This document shows, piece after piece, positions 8,761 to 18,058 of a stretch of DNA of 64,000 bases. Where the stretch lies: positions 1 through 64,000 of the forward strand of contig NZ_NNRJ01000007.1 of the NCBI RefSeq assembly GCF_002252445.1. Direction: 5' to 3'. Position numbers and translations under genes: made by a program. This stretch comes from Brucella thiophenivorans. Lineage in GTDB: Bacteria; Pseudomonadota; Alphaproteobacteria; Rhizobiales; Rhizobiaceae. Under the pieces are notes generated by a model. That model saw nothing but the letters and a program-made list of their open reading frames with translations. It made no database searches and was not told the DNA's origin. The number at the start of each line of letters is the position of its first letter. Within the stretch, counting starts at the first letter, position 1.

Positions 8761-9768
8761 TTACTTGGCTGTGAACAGCTTATCAAGCACGCCGCCTTCG
8801 GCAAAGTGGTCCTTCTGAACCTTTTCCCAGCCGCCAAAACCATCTTCGACCGTGATCAGACGGACATCAGGATAAATGTCCTTGTGCTTAGCAATCACAT
8901 CCTCATTGTGCACGCGGTTGAAGTTCTGTGCGAGGATTTCCTGACCTTCAGGCGAATAGAGATAATCAAGATAAGCTTCGGCAATCTTACGCGAGCCGCG
9001 CTTGTCGGCAACCTTATCGACGACGGTGACAGGGAACTCTGCCAAGAGGCTCACTTCAGGAACCACCACGTCGTATTTGTCTTCACCAAGCACCTTGGCA
9101 GTGCCGCGTGTTTCAGCTTCAAACGTCACCAGAACATCGCCAATGCCGCGTTCGGCAAAGGTTGTCGTTGCACCACGACCGCCTGTGTCAAATACCGGCA
9201 CGTTCTTGAAGATTTTGCCGATAAATTCATGAACCTTCTCTTGGTCATTATTGAAGGCTTCATTCGCATAGGCAGTCGCAGCTAAATAGGTGTAGCGCGC
9301 ATTGCCCGATGTCTTAGGGTTAGGGAACACCACCTTCACGTCTTCACGGGCGAGATCGTCCCAGTTCTTTATGCCCTTCGGATTGCCTTCACGAACAAGG
9401 AATGCCGGGAAGGAGTAATAAGGCGAAGAATTGTTCGGCAGGCGGCTCTGCCAATCAGCAGGGATCAGATCGCCTTTATCATGCAGAACCTGAACGTCCG
9501 TCACCTGATTAAAGGTCACGACATCAGCTTCCAGCCCCTCCAAAATCGAGCGGGCCTGCTTGGACGAACCCGCATGAGACTGATTAACTGTGAGGTCTTC
9601 GCCGGTCTTGGCTTTCCAGTCAGCGACAAATGCCTTGTTGACCTGTTCATAAAGCTCACGCGCAATATCGTAAGAAACATTGAGAATGTCCTTAGGCTGC
9701 TCTTGCGCATGAATAGGGGCCGCACTCAAACCAAGCGCAACCGCTGCATATAGAATAATTTTCTTCAT
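8761..9768 (-). CDS. sbp: Periplasmic sulfate-binding protein
   Basis: 335 residues. The ATG at 9768 has GAAGGG upstream and starts a clear signal peptide (KKIILYAAVALGLSAAPIHA, cleaved near residue 20). The mature part carries the sulfate-binding family signatures: NVSYDIARELYEQ near the N-terminus, NQSHAGSSKQA and GLEADVVTFNQ. It captures sulfate or thiosulfate for CysT/CysW. Sbp and CysP cannot be separated with certainty from sequence alone. First gene of the sbp-cysT-cysW unit. Confidence 0.93.
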   Translation of the reverse strand: MKKIILYAAVALGLSAAPIHAQEQPKDILNVSYDIARELYEQVNKAFVADWKAKTGEDLTVNQSHAGSSKQARSILEGLEADVVTFNQVTDVQVLHDKGDLIPADWQSRLPNNSSPYYSFPAFLVREGNPKGIKNWDDLAREDVKVVFPNPKTSGNARYTYLAATAYANEAFNNDQEKVHEFIGKIFKNVPVFDTGGRGATTTFAERGIGDVLVTFEAETRGTAKVLGEDKYDVVVPEVSLLAEFPVTVVDKVADKRGSRKIAEAYLDYLYSPEGQEILAQNFNRVHNEDVIAKHKDIYPDVRLITVEDGFGGWEKVQKDHFAEGGVLDKLFTAK

Positions 9769-9982
9769 AATTTGCACCCTTCTCACTTTGCTTGCGCAAA
9801 GCGCCCATAATTCAATCTTTATTGGGAAACAAATCTACATAGAGAAGAACATTAATCAACCTAAATCATTGATTTAAATATATAAACTAGTTTTACAGCC
9901 ATTCTTGGAAACCTTGTCTCACCGTAAAATTCACATGAGCAAAATTTTCCATAAAAGTATCGATTGGCGCAAAGGAAACGAA

Positions 9983-10010
9983 AAAGCCGGGAACTTTCGC
10001 TCCCGGCTTT
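9983..10010 (-). terminator. Terminator of the small gene at 10035-10223
   Basis: A perfect 10-bp stem AAAGCCGGGA / TCCCGGCTTT with an eight-base loop. On the minus strand it is followed by TTTTTCG, as expected for an intrinsic terminator 25 bp after the stop codon of the small gene. Confidence 0.8.
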
Positions 10011-10034
10011 CGAAATTTTTCAATATAATAATTC

Positions 10035-10223
10035 TTACCAGAAACCGCGATGCTGCCAGCACCAGAGAAAATTCTGCTCACCACGCTCCAAGCGATTGCG
10101 TCGTCGCTCTGCAATTTCATCAGCACTCAGCTTCATCTTACTCCAAGGCTGCTCAAGATAGGCTGTCATGTGCAGCACAGATTTTTTTACGCTTTGAGCC
10201 AGCAAGTCTAATTTGCGTTTCAT
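10035..10223 (-). CDS. Small basic hypothetical protein
   Basis: 62 residues from an ATG at 10223, chosen because GGAGGG lies four bases upstream (GGAGGGTCTTATG). The protein is basic, with an amphipathic middle (LSADEIAERRRNRLERGEQ) and an aromatic end (FLWCWQHRGFW). It has no signal peptide and no family I recognise. The strong ribosome site and dedicated terminator argue that it is real. It is isolated between the sulfate operon and terC. Confidence 0.7.
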   Translation of the reverse strand: MKRKLDLLAQSVKKSVLHMTAYLEQPWSKMKLSADEIAERRRNRLERGEQNFLWCWQHRGFW

Positions 10224-10366
10224 AAGACCCTCCAGTTCGCGCCCATTTCGCGAGCAAATTTCCAACGTCGCGTTGTCGCCGCAACAATGAACAATGGGTT
10301 AATTTTGAAGGCTTATGCAATAAAGTCAATATCCCACTTATTTTATCGAAGTTAACAAGTTGAAAT

Positions 10367-10399
10367 ATTTTGCGAGCAACTTGCAGCTGCTCGCAAAAT
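10367..10399 (-). terminator. Terminator downstream of the TerC/YoaE gene
   Basis: A 12-bp stem ATTTTGCGAGCA / TGCTCGCAAAAT lies about 10 bp beyond the stop codon of the TerC-family gene. AT-rich sequence flanks both sides. Confidence 0.75.
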
Positions 10400-10408
10400 T
10401 ATTCCTGA

Positions 10409-11977
10409 CTACACTTCGTAGTCGTCAATAGGTCGAATGCCAACTTTTTCGATGTGTCTGCCATTCATTGTCTGAATGATGAACTCGTAACCATCTGCCA
10501 CAAAGCTTTCACCACCCAAAGGCAAATGACCAAGATGCCAGATTACGTAACCAGCAAGCGTCGTGTAGCGATCGCTGTCGTCAACCAGATCGCGACGAAG
10601 GATGCTGCTAAGGCGACGAATATCGGTGAAGCCATCAACGAGATAACCACCCTTTCCGTCTGATTCCGCAACAGCTGCTTCTTCATCCTCATCCGGGAAT
10701 TCTCCCGCAATGGCTTCCAGCACGTCAGTCGGCGTGACCACGCCTTCAAACGAACCATGCTCATCTACCACCACAGCGAGCTGCACCGGCGACACACGAA
10801 GCTGCTCCATAACTCTGAGAACATTAGCATTTTCATGCACCACAAGCGGCTGCTTGACCACCTTATCCCAATTGATCGGCTTGCGATCGCTCATATCAAG
10901 CAACAAGTCCTTCACCAACACCACACCAACAAATTCATCTACCTGTCGGCGAGCGACGACAACACGCGAATGCGTAAGTTCACGGATTGCCTGATGCAGT
11001 TCATGTTCATCTTCATCCAGATCAAGCCATTCAATCTCATTGCGCGGCGACATGATTGTGCGTACTGGACGATCAGCAAGATCGAGAACGCCACGGATCA
11101 TTTCCTTTTCTTCCGGCAGGAAGATGTCACTGGCAGCAGTTTGCTGGGCAATCACATCAACCGTGTCCGAAAGCGGATTGTCCTCACGCTGACCACCAAG
11201 CAGACGAAGAACAGCACCAGCAGTTCTTTCGCGCAGATCGTTGGTCGTAACCAGCTTCTCACGATTCTTGCGTGCCATCTGGTTGGCCGCTTCAATCAAC
11301 ACCGAGAAGCCAATAGCCGCATAGAGATAGCCCTTCGGAATATGGAAGCCAAAGCCTTCAACGACCAGACTGAAACCGATCATCATCAGGAAGCCAAGGC
11401 AGAGGATGACAACCGTTGGATGCTTGTTGACGAAGTCCATAAGCGGGCGCGAAGCTAGCATCATCACCGCAATAGCAATAATGACGGCAATCATCATAAC
11501 GGGCAGATGCTGAACCATGCCGACAGCGGTGATCACGCTATCAAGCGAGAATACGGCATCAAGCACGACAATCTGCACAATAACCTGCCAGAAAATCGCA
11601 TGTGCAACCCGCGTATTTTTCTGCCCATGCGCCCCTTCAAGACGCTCATGCAATTCCATCGTGCCCTTGGCAAGCAGGAACAAACCACCCACCAGCATAA
11701 TAAGATCACGGCCAGAGAATGACATCTCCATCACGGTAATCAGTGGCTCGCGGAGCGTAACAATCCAGGAAATCGATGCAAGCAGCGCAAGGCGCATCAC
11801 CAGAGCCAGTGTAAGGCCAATGATACGCGCACGATTACGCTGATGCGGTGGAAGTTTATCGGCCAGAATTGCGATAAAGACGAGATTGTCGATGCCGAGA
11901 ACAATCTCAAGCACCACCAATGTTACCAGACCTATCCAGGCATTAGGGTCGGCAATCCAGTCCATGGACCAATCCAT
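10409..11977 (-). CDS. TerC-family membrane protein with CBS and CorC/HlyC domains (YoaE-like)
   Basis: 522 residues. The TerC membrane domain (about 1-240) has acidic motifs within helices, [20 protein letters not shown] and [17 protein letters not shown], thought to bind metal. A pair of CBS domains follows (about 290-420; [34 protein letters not shown]), then a CorC/HlyC transporter-associated domain (about 435-520). Related proteins in other bacteria (Alx, MeeY/YkoY, MeeF/YceF) export manganese, often for metalation of exoenzymes, so Mn handling is an inference. GGAG precedes the ATG. The leader between it and dedA is strongly structured (see 12019-12200). Confidence 0.9.
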   Translation of the reverse strand: MDWSMDWIADPNAWIGLVTLVVLEIVLGIDNLVFIAILADKLPPHQRNRARIIGLTLALVMRLALLASISWIVTLREPLITVMEMSFSGRDLIMLVGGLFLLAKGTMELHERLEGAHGQKNTRVAHAIFWQVIVQIVVLDAVFSLDSVITAVGMVQHLPVMMIAVIIAIAVMMLASRPLMDFVNKHPTVVILCLGFLMMIGFSLVVEGFGFHIPKGYLYAAIGFSVLIEAANQMARKNREKLVTTNDLRERTAGAVLRLLGGQREDNPLSDTVDVIAQQTAASDIFLPEEKEMIRGVLDLADRPVRTIMSPRNEIEWLDLDEDEHELHQAIRELTHSRVVVARRQVDEFVGVVLVKDLLLDMSDRKPINWDKVVKQPLVVHENANVLRVMEQLRVSPVQLAVVVDEHGSFEGVVTPTDVLEAIAGEFPDEDEEAAVAESDGKGGYLVDGFTDIRRLSSILRRDLVDDSDRYTTLAGYVIWHLGHLPLGGESFVADGYEFIIQTMNGRHIEKVGIRPIDDYEV

Positions 11978-12018
11978 GATGTGTCGGCTCCTATAAAATC
12001 AGAAGAAAGAGGAAACAG

Positions 12019-12200
12019 AAAAAACGCCGCATGCACTTCCTTCCCGAACCGTTGAAAAGCGGATCGGCTTGAAGAAATTGCAAACGGCGTGAGTAAGCTC
12101 AAAGCCTTTTAAGTCCGATGCTCCCGTGAAGGGAGCGGGACTTCGTGAAGACGAATCGTCAGAACTGTCGTCGGGCATAAAGCGCGATGAACCTTTTAAA
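12019..12200 (-). promoter_or_regulatory. Structured leader with terminator hairpin upstream of terC
   Basis: On the minus strand, a hairpin at 12143-12111 (outer stem AAGTCC/GGACTT, inner stem GCTCCC/GGGAGC) is followed by a larger stem at 12091-12024. That stem has ACGCCG...CGGCGT arms and an inner CCGATCCG/CGGTTCGG stem with one mismatch. It ends in six Ts, about 40 bases before the TerC start. The layout (upstream structure, then a terminator in the leader) is that of a riboswitch or attenuator. The conserved GGGGAGUA core of the yybP-ykoY manganese riboswitch is not visible. It could also simply be the dedA terminator. Confidence 0.5.
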
Positions 12201-12303
12201 AAGACACGGGAGCGGCGTTAGCCTGCCCTCGAATGCCACGTTGTAAAATAAGCATAAGCCCGCCGCATTATGCAGACGCGCGACGTCTGCGCAAGACCAT
12301 ATA

Positions 12304-12966
12304 CTATTCGGCTGGGGAAACGTGTACACCGCGCTTGCGCTCGCGTCGCGGACGCCCCTTGAAGAAACGCATGCCAATCACGGTAGCAACAATAGTAACG
12401 GCGGTTATCCCGATGACGAACCAGAACATATGGTCGCCATCCATTTTGGAGAAAACGCCTATACCACGCCCCGCCAGCCAGCCAGGCAAGAACATGACCG
12501 GCGCCCATACCATCGCAGAAAGCACATTAGCGGTCTGGAAACGCGTCTGATCCATCGACATCATGCCTGCAACCATCGGAACGGTGCAGCGCACAGGCCC
12601 AAAGAAGCGGCCGAGAAAGACAGCAGAGAAACCGTATCGGCGGAACAGCAGGCGTGCACGCGCAACGCCCGTACGATGTTTATTGAGCGGCCATTTGTGG
12701 ATGATGCTGCGACCAAGCCACCAGCCAAGGAAATAAGAAACAATATCGCCGATAACAGCACCGACAACCGCACCGATAATGATCGGCCAAGGCTCTACGA
12801 TTCCGGCACCAACCAAACCACCAATCGCGAGCATGATCGGTGTGGCCGGAATGAACATTCCGATAATAGCGAGAGACTCGCCGAAGGCAATTACGCCCAC
12901 GATAGGACCTGCCCACGCCCGATGATCGGAAATGAACTGTCCGAGATCGCTAATTATGCTTTCCAT
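12304..12966 (-). CDS. DedA-family membrane protein
   Basis: 220 residues with five to six hydrophobic segments. DedA signatures are present: GESLAIIGMFIPATP near residue 28 and GRFFGPVRCTVPMVAGM near 119, the latter with the conserved Arg of the family. DedA proteins are inner-membrane transporters implicated in undecaprenyl phosphate or lipid recycling and membrane homeostasis. GAGGACGG precedes the ATG. It is co-directional with the TerC gene, but a structured 326-bp leader separates them. Confidence 0.92.
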   Translation of the reverse strand: MESIISDLGQFISDHRAWAGPIVGVIAFGESLAIIGMFIPATPIMLAIGGLVGAGIVEPWPIIIGAVVGAVIGDIVSYFLGWWLGRSIIHKWPLNKHRTGVARARLLFRRYGFSAVFLGRFFGPVRCTVPMVAGMMSMDQTRFQTANVLSAMVWAPVMFLPGWLAGRGIGVFSKMDGDHMFWFVIGITAVTIVATVIGMRFFKGRPRRERKRGVHVSPAE

Positions 12967-13545
12967 TCCGTCCTCAAAATGCCGCTTACCGGATTATAAA
13001 GCACACCCCAATCTTGGGGCAGCTTCAAGTTTTCTCAGACGAGGAAAATCCGGTGCATGAACCCCTCGTCTGCCTGCGCGTCACAAACGCTTTCAGCATT
13101 TAGCTCAATGACAAAAATCATATCTGCCTATCAAGTCTTTTATATGCCGAAGCATCTCAGACAAGCATCAAAAATTGATGACATGAGTGCGACATTTGCA
13201 GCGCAAATAATGTCTGCCCTGCTTTTGATAAGCCAGATTGAGCTTTGCAGATATGGAAACTCGATAGTGCCGTTACAACGCCCATCGGAAAAAATGATTC
13301 AAAAACAGAATCATAAACAAACCGATTCTTTGAAAATAACCTTTTGCCAGCAGCCAAAACGGTTAGCTATCACTTATAGGCGAAATACGTGAAGGAGAGT
13401 TTTGATAGAGAACCGCGCATTTCCGGGGTTTCTAAAACCAAACCAACTTTTTTTCGAATTTTTTCGAATGAAGGCTGGACACAGAGAAAACCTGCCTTTA
13501 TAGAACCGCTCACCTCACCGGGGCCGCTGCCTCGGAGAAGCGAGT
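12967..13545. other. Long intergenic region between dedA and tRNA-Lys
   Basis: About 580 bp without a convincing gene. A perfect hairpin CCCCAA-TC-TTGGGG lies at 13006-13019, in the upstream region of dedA. An inverted repeat TGATTC-N7-GAATCA lies at 13295-13313. The remaining frames have unnatural compositions. The right part probably holds the tRNA promoter. Confidence 0.5.
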
Positions 13546-13621
<76 letters not shown>

Positions 13622-13797
13622 TTTTCTCCTCTTATTTCAAAGAGTTACCGCTGATTACCAGACCGTGAGACGATCCGGTCGAAATATGCCTTATCGTAAG
13701 AAGAGAACTTTTCCTTCGATAAAAGATAAAGCAAAATAGAAGCAGCCACGTGTAAATAGACATGGCGAAATCTTTGCTGCGGTATTAAGAGTGCCGT

Positions 13798-14667
13798 ATG
13801 ACCCCCAAAAGCCTCGGCTACACATTCACGCTTCTCGCGGTCACTATCTTTGCTACGCAAGATGGTATCTCGAAGTATCTAGGAACGCATTATTCGCCCA
13901 TTTTCATCACGATGGTGCGGTACTGGGTTTTTGCAGCTTTTGTGATTCTCATTGCGATGCGCTCTGGAGGGATTGCCCGCGCAGCATCAACCAAACGCCC
14001 CATATTACAGATCCTTCGAGGCGTCCTTCTTGCAGCTGAAATCGTTATCCTTGTATACGGCCTCAGTCGTGTCGGGATGGCCATGACACAGTCTATCTTT
14101 CAAGCGGCTCCTTTGCTTATCACAATGCTCTCAGTGCCACTGCTTGGCGAAAAGGTGGGCTGGCGCCGCTGGATAGCTATCTTCGTCGGCCTGTTTGGCG
14201 TTATGCTGATTATCGACCCAACACATGTTCAGTTTGACTGGGAGCTAATGTTTCCCATTACTGCGACGGTCATGTTTGCATTTTATGCCATCGCCACGCG
14301 CGCTGTAAGCAAAACAGACACTTCAATGACCAGTTTCTTCTACACCGGCGTTGGCGGAGCGACAGTCCTTACATTGGTTGGGGTATTCCACATGGAACCC
14401 ATAGCACCACACGATTGGCCATGGATGGCAGCTCTGTGCGCTTGTGGTATGGCCAGCCATTACTGCCTCATTCGCGCCTACGACATCCTCGAAGCCGTTG
14501 AAGTACAGCCGCTCACCTATTTGCAGCTCGTCATTGGCGCTTTGATTGCTGTCATTGTCTTTAATGAAAACCTGACCTGGAACATCATAGCCGGTGCGAG
14601 CATCGTTGTGGCGGCGGGGCTTTTCTCGATGTTCAGAGAAAGAATGCGTTCGAAGCGCCTGTCATAA
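13798..14667 (+). CDS. EamA/DMT-family transporter
   Basis: 289 residues with ten predicted membrane helices arranged as two EamA repeats (about 5-135 and 150-280), the usual drug/metabolite transporter fold. Typical motifs are FATQDGISKYLG in helix 1, QAAPLLITMLSVPLLGEKV at the end of repeat 1, and LTYLQLVIGALIAVIVFNE in repeat 2. It is probably an inner-membrane exporter of a small metabolite or amino acid; the substrate cannot be read from sequence. Confidence 0.9.
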   Translation: MTPKSLGYTFTLLAVTIFATQDGISKYLGTHYSPIFITMVRYWVFAAFVILIAMRSGGIARAASTKRPILQILRGVLLAAEIVILVYGLSRVGMAMTQSIFQAAPLLITMLSVPLLGEKVGWRRWIAIFVGLFGVMLIIDPTHVQFDWELMFPITATVMFAFYAIATRAVSKTDTSMTSFFYTGVGGATVLTLVGVFHMEPIAPHDWPWMAALCACGMASHYCLIRAYDILEAVEVQPLTYLQLVIGALIAVIVFNENLTWNIIAGASIVVAAGLFSMFRERMRSKRLS

Positions 14668-14776
14668 CATTACCAATTATTAATTGGCCTGTTCATATCA
14701 GGTTCACCTAAAATGGCCGACATTACTCACACGCCAATCAATGGCGCCCTGTATAGAGTAATGGAGTCAAAGAACC

Positions 14777-15262
14777 ATGAAATCGAAGACATTGTATATC
14801 GCAGTAATCGCTTCTGCTTTGCTTTCCACTGCGGCTTTCGCGCAGGAAAAAGCAAACGATGCGACAGACAAGTCCGCGACGGATACTTCCATTACACAGA
14901 ATGATGGAGCCAAGGGCAAGCGCGGACCAATCGACTTCGAGAAATTCTCTCGCATGGATGAGTTGAAAGCTGCCGATACAAACGGCGACGGCGTTCTTTC
15001 GCGAGACGAAATCGAAGCGCTTGCGCTCAAGCGTATCGTCAGCCGCGCAGCCGATCGTATGGAGCGTCGCCTCGACATCAATGGCGATGGAAAGATAACG
15101 CTGGAAGCAGTTGAGAAACAGCGCCAGAAGGAATTTGCGGCTCTTGACCGCAACGAAGATGGCAAGCTTGATCGCAAAGAGCTGCGGGCGGCAAAAAAGT
15201 CTCATCACCATGGTCCAAAAGGACCGCATCATCACAGCAAGGGCAAGATGGAACAGCAGTAA
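14777..15262 (+). CDS. Exported EF-hand calcium-binding protein
   Basis: 161 residues from an ATG with GGAG upstream. A signal peptide ends at AFAQ (about residue 23). Three EF-hand loops follow: DTNGDGVLSRDE (about 68), DINGDGKITLEA (about 99) and DRNEDGKLDRKE (about 121). The C-terminus is rich in His, Lys and Gly (HHHGPKGPHHHSKGK), which may bind transition metal. It is likely a periplasmic Ca2+-binding protein of unknown role, similar in layout to exported EF-hand proteins of Brucellaceae. A strong terminator follows. Confidence 0.88.
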   Translation: MKSKTLYIAVIASALLSTAAFAQEKANDATDKSATDTSITQNDGAKGKRGPIDFEKFSRMDELKAADTNGDGVLSRDEIEALALKRIVSRAADRMERRLDINGDGKITLEAVEKQRQKEFAALDRNEDGKLDRKELRAAKKSHHHGPKGPHHHSKGKMEQQ

Positions 15263-15276
15263 TCTTATCCATCAAG

Positions 15277-15310
15277 AAAATGGCCCCGGGATATTCCGGG
15301 GCCATTTTTT
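15277..15310. terminator. Bidirectional terminator between the EF-hand and RbsD/FucU genes
   Basis: A 14-bp stem AAAATGGCCCCGGG / CCGGGGCCATTTT with a five-base loop, followed by TTTTTT on the plus strand. It lies between the two convergent stop codons. Confidence 0.9.
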
Positions 15311-15312
15311 AG

Positions 15313-15735
15313 CTACGAGCGAATGACGCCCTTCTTGAAAATGATATTGCCATACAGGCGCTTTTCGCCGGAGCGGATGACTGCATAGGCAGCACTCGCA
15401 CGATCATAAAACGCAAAACGTTCAATAGGATCGACTGCGATTTTGCGGCCTTCAGCCTTTTCAATAACGGCTTCAAATTCGCCGAAAATCGCAGGCGTTT
15501 CCTTCGGTGCTTCCATCACAGCCGCTGGCTTGTCGACAAAGTCATCAAGCGGTAAAAGCGAGAGCACCGCTTCTGCAATATCCGTCGCACTGATGCCCGG
15601 AAAATCAAGTACCTGCACGCCTGAAGCCTGTGCGGGGTAATTAGCGTCAACGATCACCAGATCGTCGCCATGGCCCATATCCGCAAGCACCTCGAGAAGT
15701 GAACCGGATAGCAATGGATTTATGTTTTTAAGCAT
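15313..15735 (-). CDS. RbsD/FucU-family sugar mutarotase
   Basis: 140 residues, the usual FucU length. The N-terminal motif LADMGHGDDLVIVDANYPA contains the conserved catalytic His. The protein interconverts alpha and beta anomers or pyranose and furanose forms of sugars such as L-fucose or ribose. The C-terminal IRSGEKRLYGNIIFKKGV matches FucU better than RbsD. No sugar transporter or kinase is adjacent, so the physiological sugar is unknown. Confidence 0.88.
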   Translation of the reverse strand: MLKNINPLLSGSLLEVLADMGHGDDLVIVDANYPAQASGVQVLDFPGISATDIAEAVLSLLPLDDFVDKPAAVMEAPKETPAIFGEFEAVIEKAEGRKIAVDPIERFAFYDRASAAYAVIRSGEKRLYGNIIFKKGVIRS

Positions 15736-15761
15736 TGGATGAATTCCGAATGATGGGGTTT

Positions 15762-15833
15762 AGAGCATAAGTCGTATCGCAGTGGCCCGAGGATTGATAA
15801 GATTATGCTCCAAGTAAAAGACTTTACGGCGCC
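15762..15833. repeat. Intergenic repeat, copy A (GAGCATAAGTC type)
   Basis: Begins TAGAGCATAAGTC and contains GAGGATTGATAAGATTATGC, then AAGTAAAAGACTTTACGGCGCC. The same blocks, in the same order and spacing, recur at 44159-44230. It lies in the upstream region of the RbsD/FucU gene. Confidence 0.7.
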
Positions 15834-15861
15834 ACCCTATCTGAAAACATTCTGAAAATGC

Positions 15862-15890
15862 AAACGCCGGCTGAACCAGCCGGCGTTTTT
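15862..15890 (-). terminator. Terminator downstream of the large hypothetical gene
   Basis: An 11-bp stem AAACGCCGGCT / AGCCGGCGTTT around GAACC, 30 bp past the stop codon of the minus-strand gene at 15921. T-tracts flank both sides, so it may work in both directions. Confidence 0.75.
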
Positions 15891-15920
15891 GGTCGATCAC
15901 TTTATCAAAGCGGCGGTCGC

Positions 15921-17954
15921 TTATTCAGCTTTTGCCTCGATATTGACCTTGCCAAGAATCGAAATTGGATCTTGCGAGATTGTGATCATCTCCAATGCAC
16001 CAACCCCCCTGTCAGACTTCGACTTGATAGCCAGTTCAAAGATATTTGGCTTGGCGATAAATGCGTTAAGCGCAGTAATTGTCTCATCCAATGCGGGCTG
16101 ATCGGCTGCGAGTTCCTGCAATACGGCACTTGCAATAAGCGTCAGTGTGCTGCGTGCTTCATCGACTGATAGATTATTCTCATCGGCATAGAACTTGAGG
16201 CCTCTTTCAACAAGACCCTCGTTCTCAACCTTCAAGTTCACTTCACGCGCCTTGAGGCCGAGGGCTGCGACCTGCGTCAACACTTTATCGCCGGAGAAAA
16301 ACTCTTTGGTGAAGCCCCCCATCAGACCAGACATGGCAATTTTGCCCATATCCTTGCCGCTAACAGAAATGTCTTTAATGACCAGATTCTGATTTGCTTC
16401 ATCCCAAGCAGCCTCCACATTGGAGGAAATTGTCACACGATCATAACCAAGCTTGATAAGCTGCTGATATGCCTCCTCATTGCTGTCCGTAGGTACAGGC
16501 AAGGATACGTCTTCATAGGCAATACGAATATCGGTTGGAATGCCGTTATAGGGCTTTTTGAGTGCAAGCTCATAGCTTTTCATACCGAATATCAGGCGAT
16601 GCGGTAGCCCATCTGGCTTGGGTACAGGATTGCCGTCTTCATCGGTAACGTCAATGTCGTCATGGGCATTGTTGTCATAAGGTAGATCGGCATCGACACC
16701 TTTGACGACCAGCGTGCCAAACTCAGGCAGCATTGTCGTGAACGGGAAACTTTGCATTTCCACATCGCTCAATGCCGAGAATTTCTTGAAAGCTTCTGCA
16801 GACGGCGCCCAGTCGAAACCTTTCAGCGAAATTTCATCCATTTTCACGTGATCGGTGCCGTTGCCAGCCGTGAAGCCGTTCATCGACATATCGAGTTTCT
16901 TGTTGTCGAAGACCATCGCAACTTTATCAATGCTGGCGTTACCCTTTTCAACATTACCCTGCTTGATCTTCATGCCAATCAGCTCGACATCGCCCTTGCC
17001 GATTGTATCGAAAATGCCAAACAGACGCGCGAAAAAGGCATTGCGCTCCTCCGGCGAAAGATCATCGACATTCTTGACAGTTTCAATCTGTTGCAGCGTT
17101 TCCATCAATGGCTCTGACGGCAGACGCATTGTGAAGCCATTGCTGCGAACTTCATCGTAGCTGAAGCTCGATTTGGTCCCTGTAATGACGATATTCTTGG
17201 CCGAGAACGGCCCATAAACCGGCTTGGCTTCAGTATCGTTCGGTCCAGCCTTTTCAGTGTAAAGACGCGCGATGAAAACACCGTCAATATCTTTGCCCTC
17301 GTAAGCGCCTATGGTGCCTGCCATGCGCTCCTCGGTGACCACACCCTTTTCGTCTGGCAATTCGAGATTAAGATCGAAGGTCACGCCGCTTGCGGAATAG
17401 CGCGCAATATGACCGCTATTAATGTCCTCAAGGGTCACGTCCTTGTAAGACGTCTTCTGCTCTTTGCCATTGAGCATCTGCGTTACATTGATTTCCGGCA
17501 CAGACACGCGCTTTGCTGAAACACGGCCAATGCGTTCAGCAACACTTAGCTCGCTATTGCCGAACGTGTCGCGAAGCATCTGAATATCGAAATTTGCGTC
17601 ATCAATACGAACGCTCGGCAATGAAATTGCAAACTGTGAAAACTGTGTTTTGATGTCTGTGGCATCGAGCATGCCATCGAGAAACAGAATTTTTGGACGC
17701 CCTTCTACCGAAGCAATCCGCACATCTGTGCCGTCTTTGAGAGGCAGAACCACATCCGTCAGATGAATGCGACCAAAAAAGTCCGCCGAAACAGAAGCAG
17801 CCTTACCGCCGCGTCGTTCAAGCTGCGCGTTGATCGTCTTTTCGAGCGTAATCTTATACCCGACCGCACCTGCCGCAGCGATTGCAATGATTGCTACAGC
17901 CGCCCAAAGCGCCTTGCGCCCGCCCTTGCGTTTTCCGCTCGTTGCCTGTTCCAC
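15921..17954 (-). CDS. Large membrane-anchored protein of unknown function
   Basis: 677 residues. A basic N-terminus (GKRKGGRKALW) precedes one hydrophobic segment (about 14-32), then a long soluble region presumably in the periplasm. The repeated pattern of short beta-rich stretches with phrases such as VDLPYDNN, SLKGFDWAPSAEAF and ISVSGKDMGKIAMSGLMGG recalls the general style of AsmA or DUF945 (YdgA) proteins, but I cannot assign it to either. No catalytic motif is visible. It sits alone, downstream of the btu operon by about 100 bp, with its own terminator. The predicted topology is firm; the function is unknown. Confidence 0.8.
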   Translation of the reverse strand: MEQATSGKRKGGRKALWAAVAIIAIAAAGAVGYKITLEKTINAQLERRGGKAASVSADFFGRIHLTDVVLPLKDGTDVRIASVEGRPKILFLDGMLDATDIKTQFSQFAISLPSVRIDDANFDIQMLRDTFGNSELSVAERIGRVSAKRVSVPEINVTQMLNGKEQKTSYKDVTLEDINSGHIARYSASGVTFDLNLELPDEKGVVTEERMAGTIGAYEGKDIDGVFIARLYTEKAGPNDTEAKPVYGPFSAKNIVITGTKSSFSYDEVRSNGFTMRLPSEPLMETLQQIETVKNVDDLSPEERNAFFARLFGIFDTIGKGDVELIGMKIKQGNVEKGNASIDKVAMVFDNKKLDMSMNGFTAGNGTDHVKMDEISLKGFDWAPSAEAFKKFSALSDVEMQSFPFTTMLPEFGTLVVKGVDADLPYDNNAHDDIDVTDEDGNPVPKPDGLPHRLIFGMKSYELALKKPYNGIPTDIRIAYEDVSLPVPTDSNEEAYQQLIKLGYDRVTISSNVEAAWDEANQNLVIKDISVSGKDMGKIAMSGLMGGFTKEFFSGDKVLTQVAALGLKAREVNLKVENEGLVERGLKFYADENNLSVDEARSTLTLIASAVLQELAADQPALDETITALNAFIAKPNIFELAIKSKSDRGVGALEMITISQDPISILGKVNIEAKAE

Positions 17955-18058
17955 GATGTCTCATCCTTTCGGCGCAATTTCAGCAATATTTTAAACTGGT
18001 TGGTTAAACTCATGAAATTGCAAGATCAAGCAGGTTCACTCCAAATACTCGTAATTCA

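Noticed and set aside
12019-12200. Direct assignment of the terC leader as a yybP-ykoY riboswitch
   Set aside because: The conserved GGGGAGUA core is not present, so only an unspecified structured leader is reported.
13057-13392. 111-codon frame before tRNA-Lys
   Set aside because: No ribosome site, unnatural composition, no domain.
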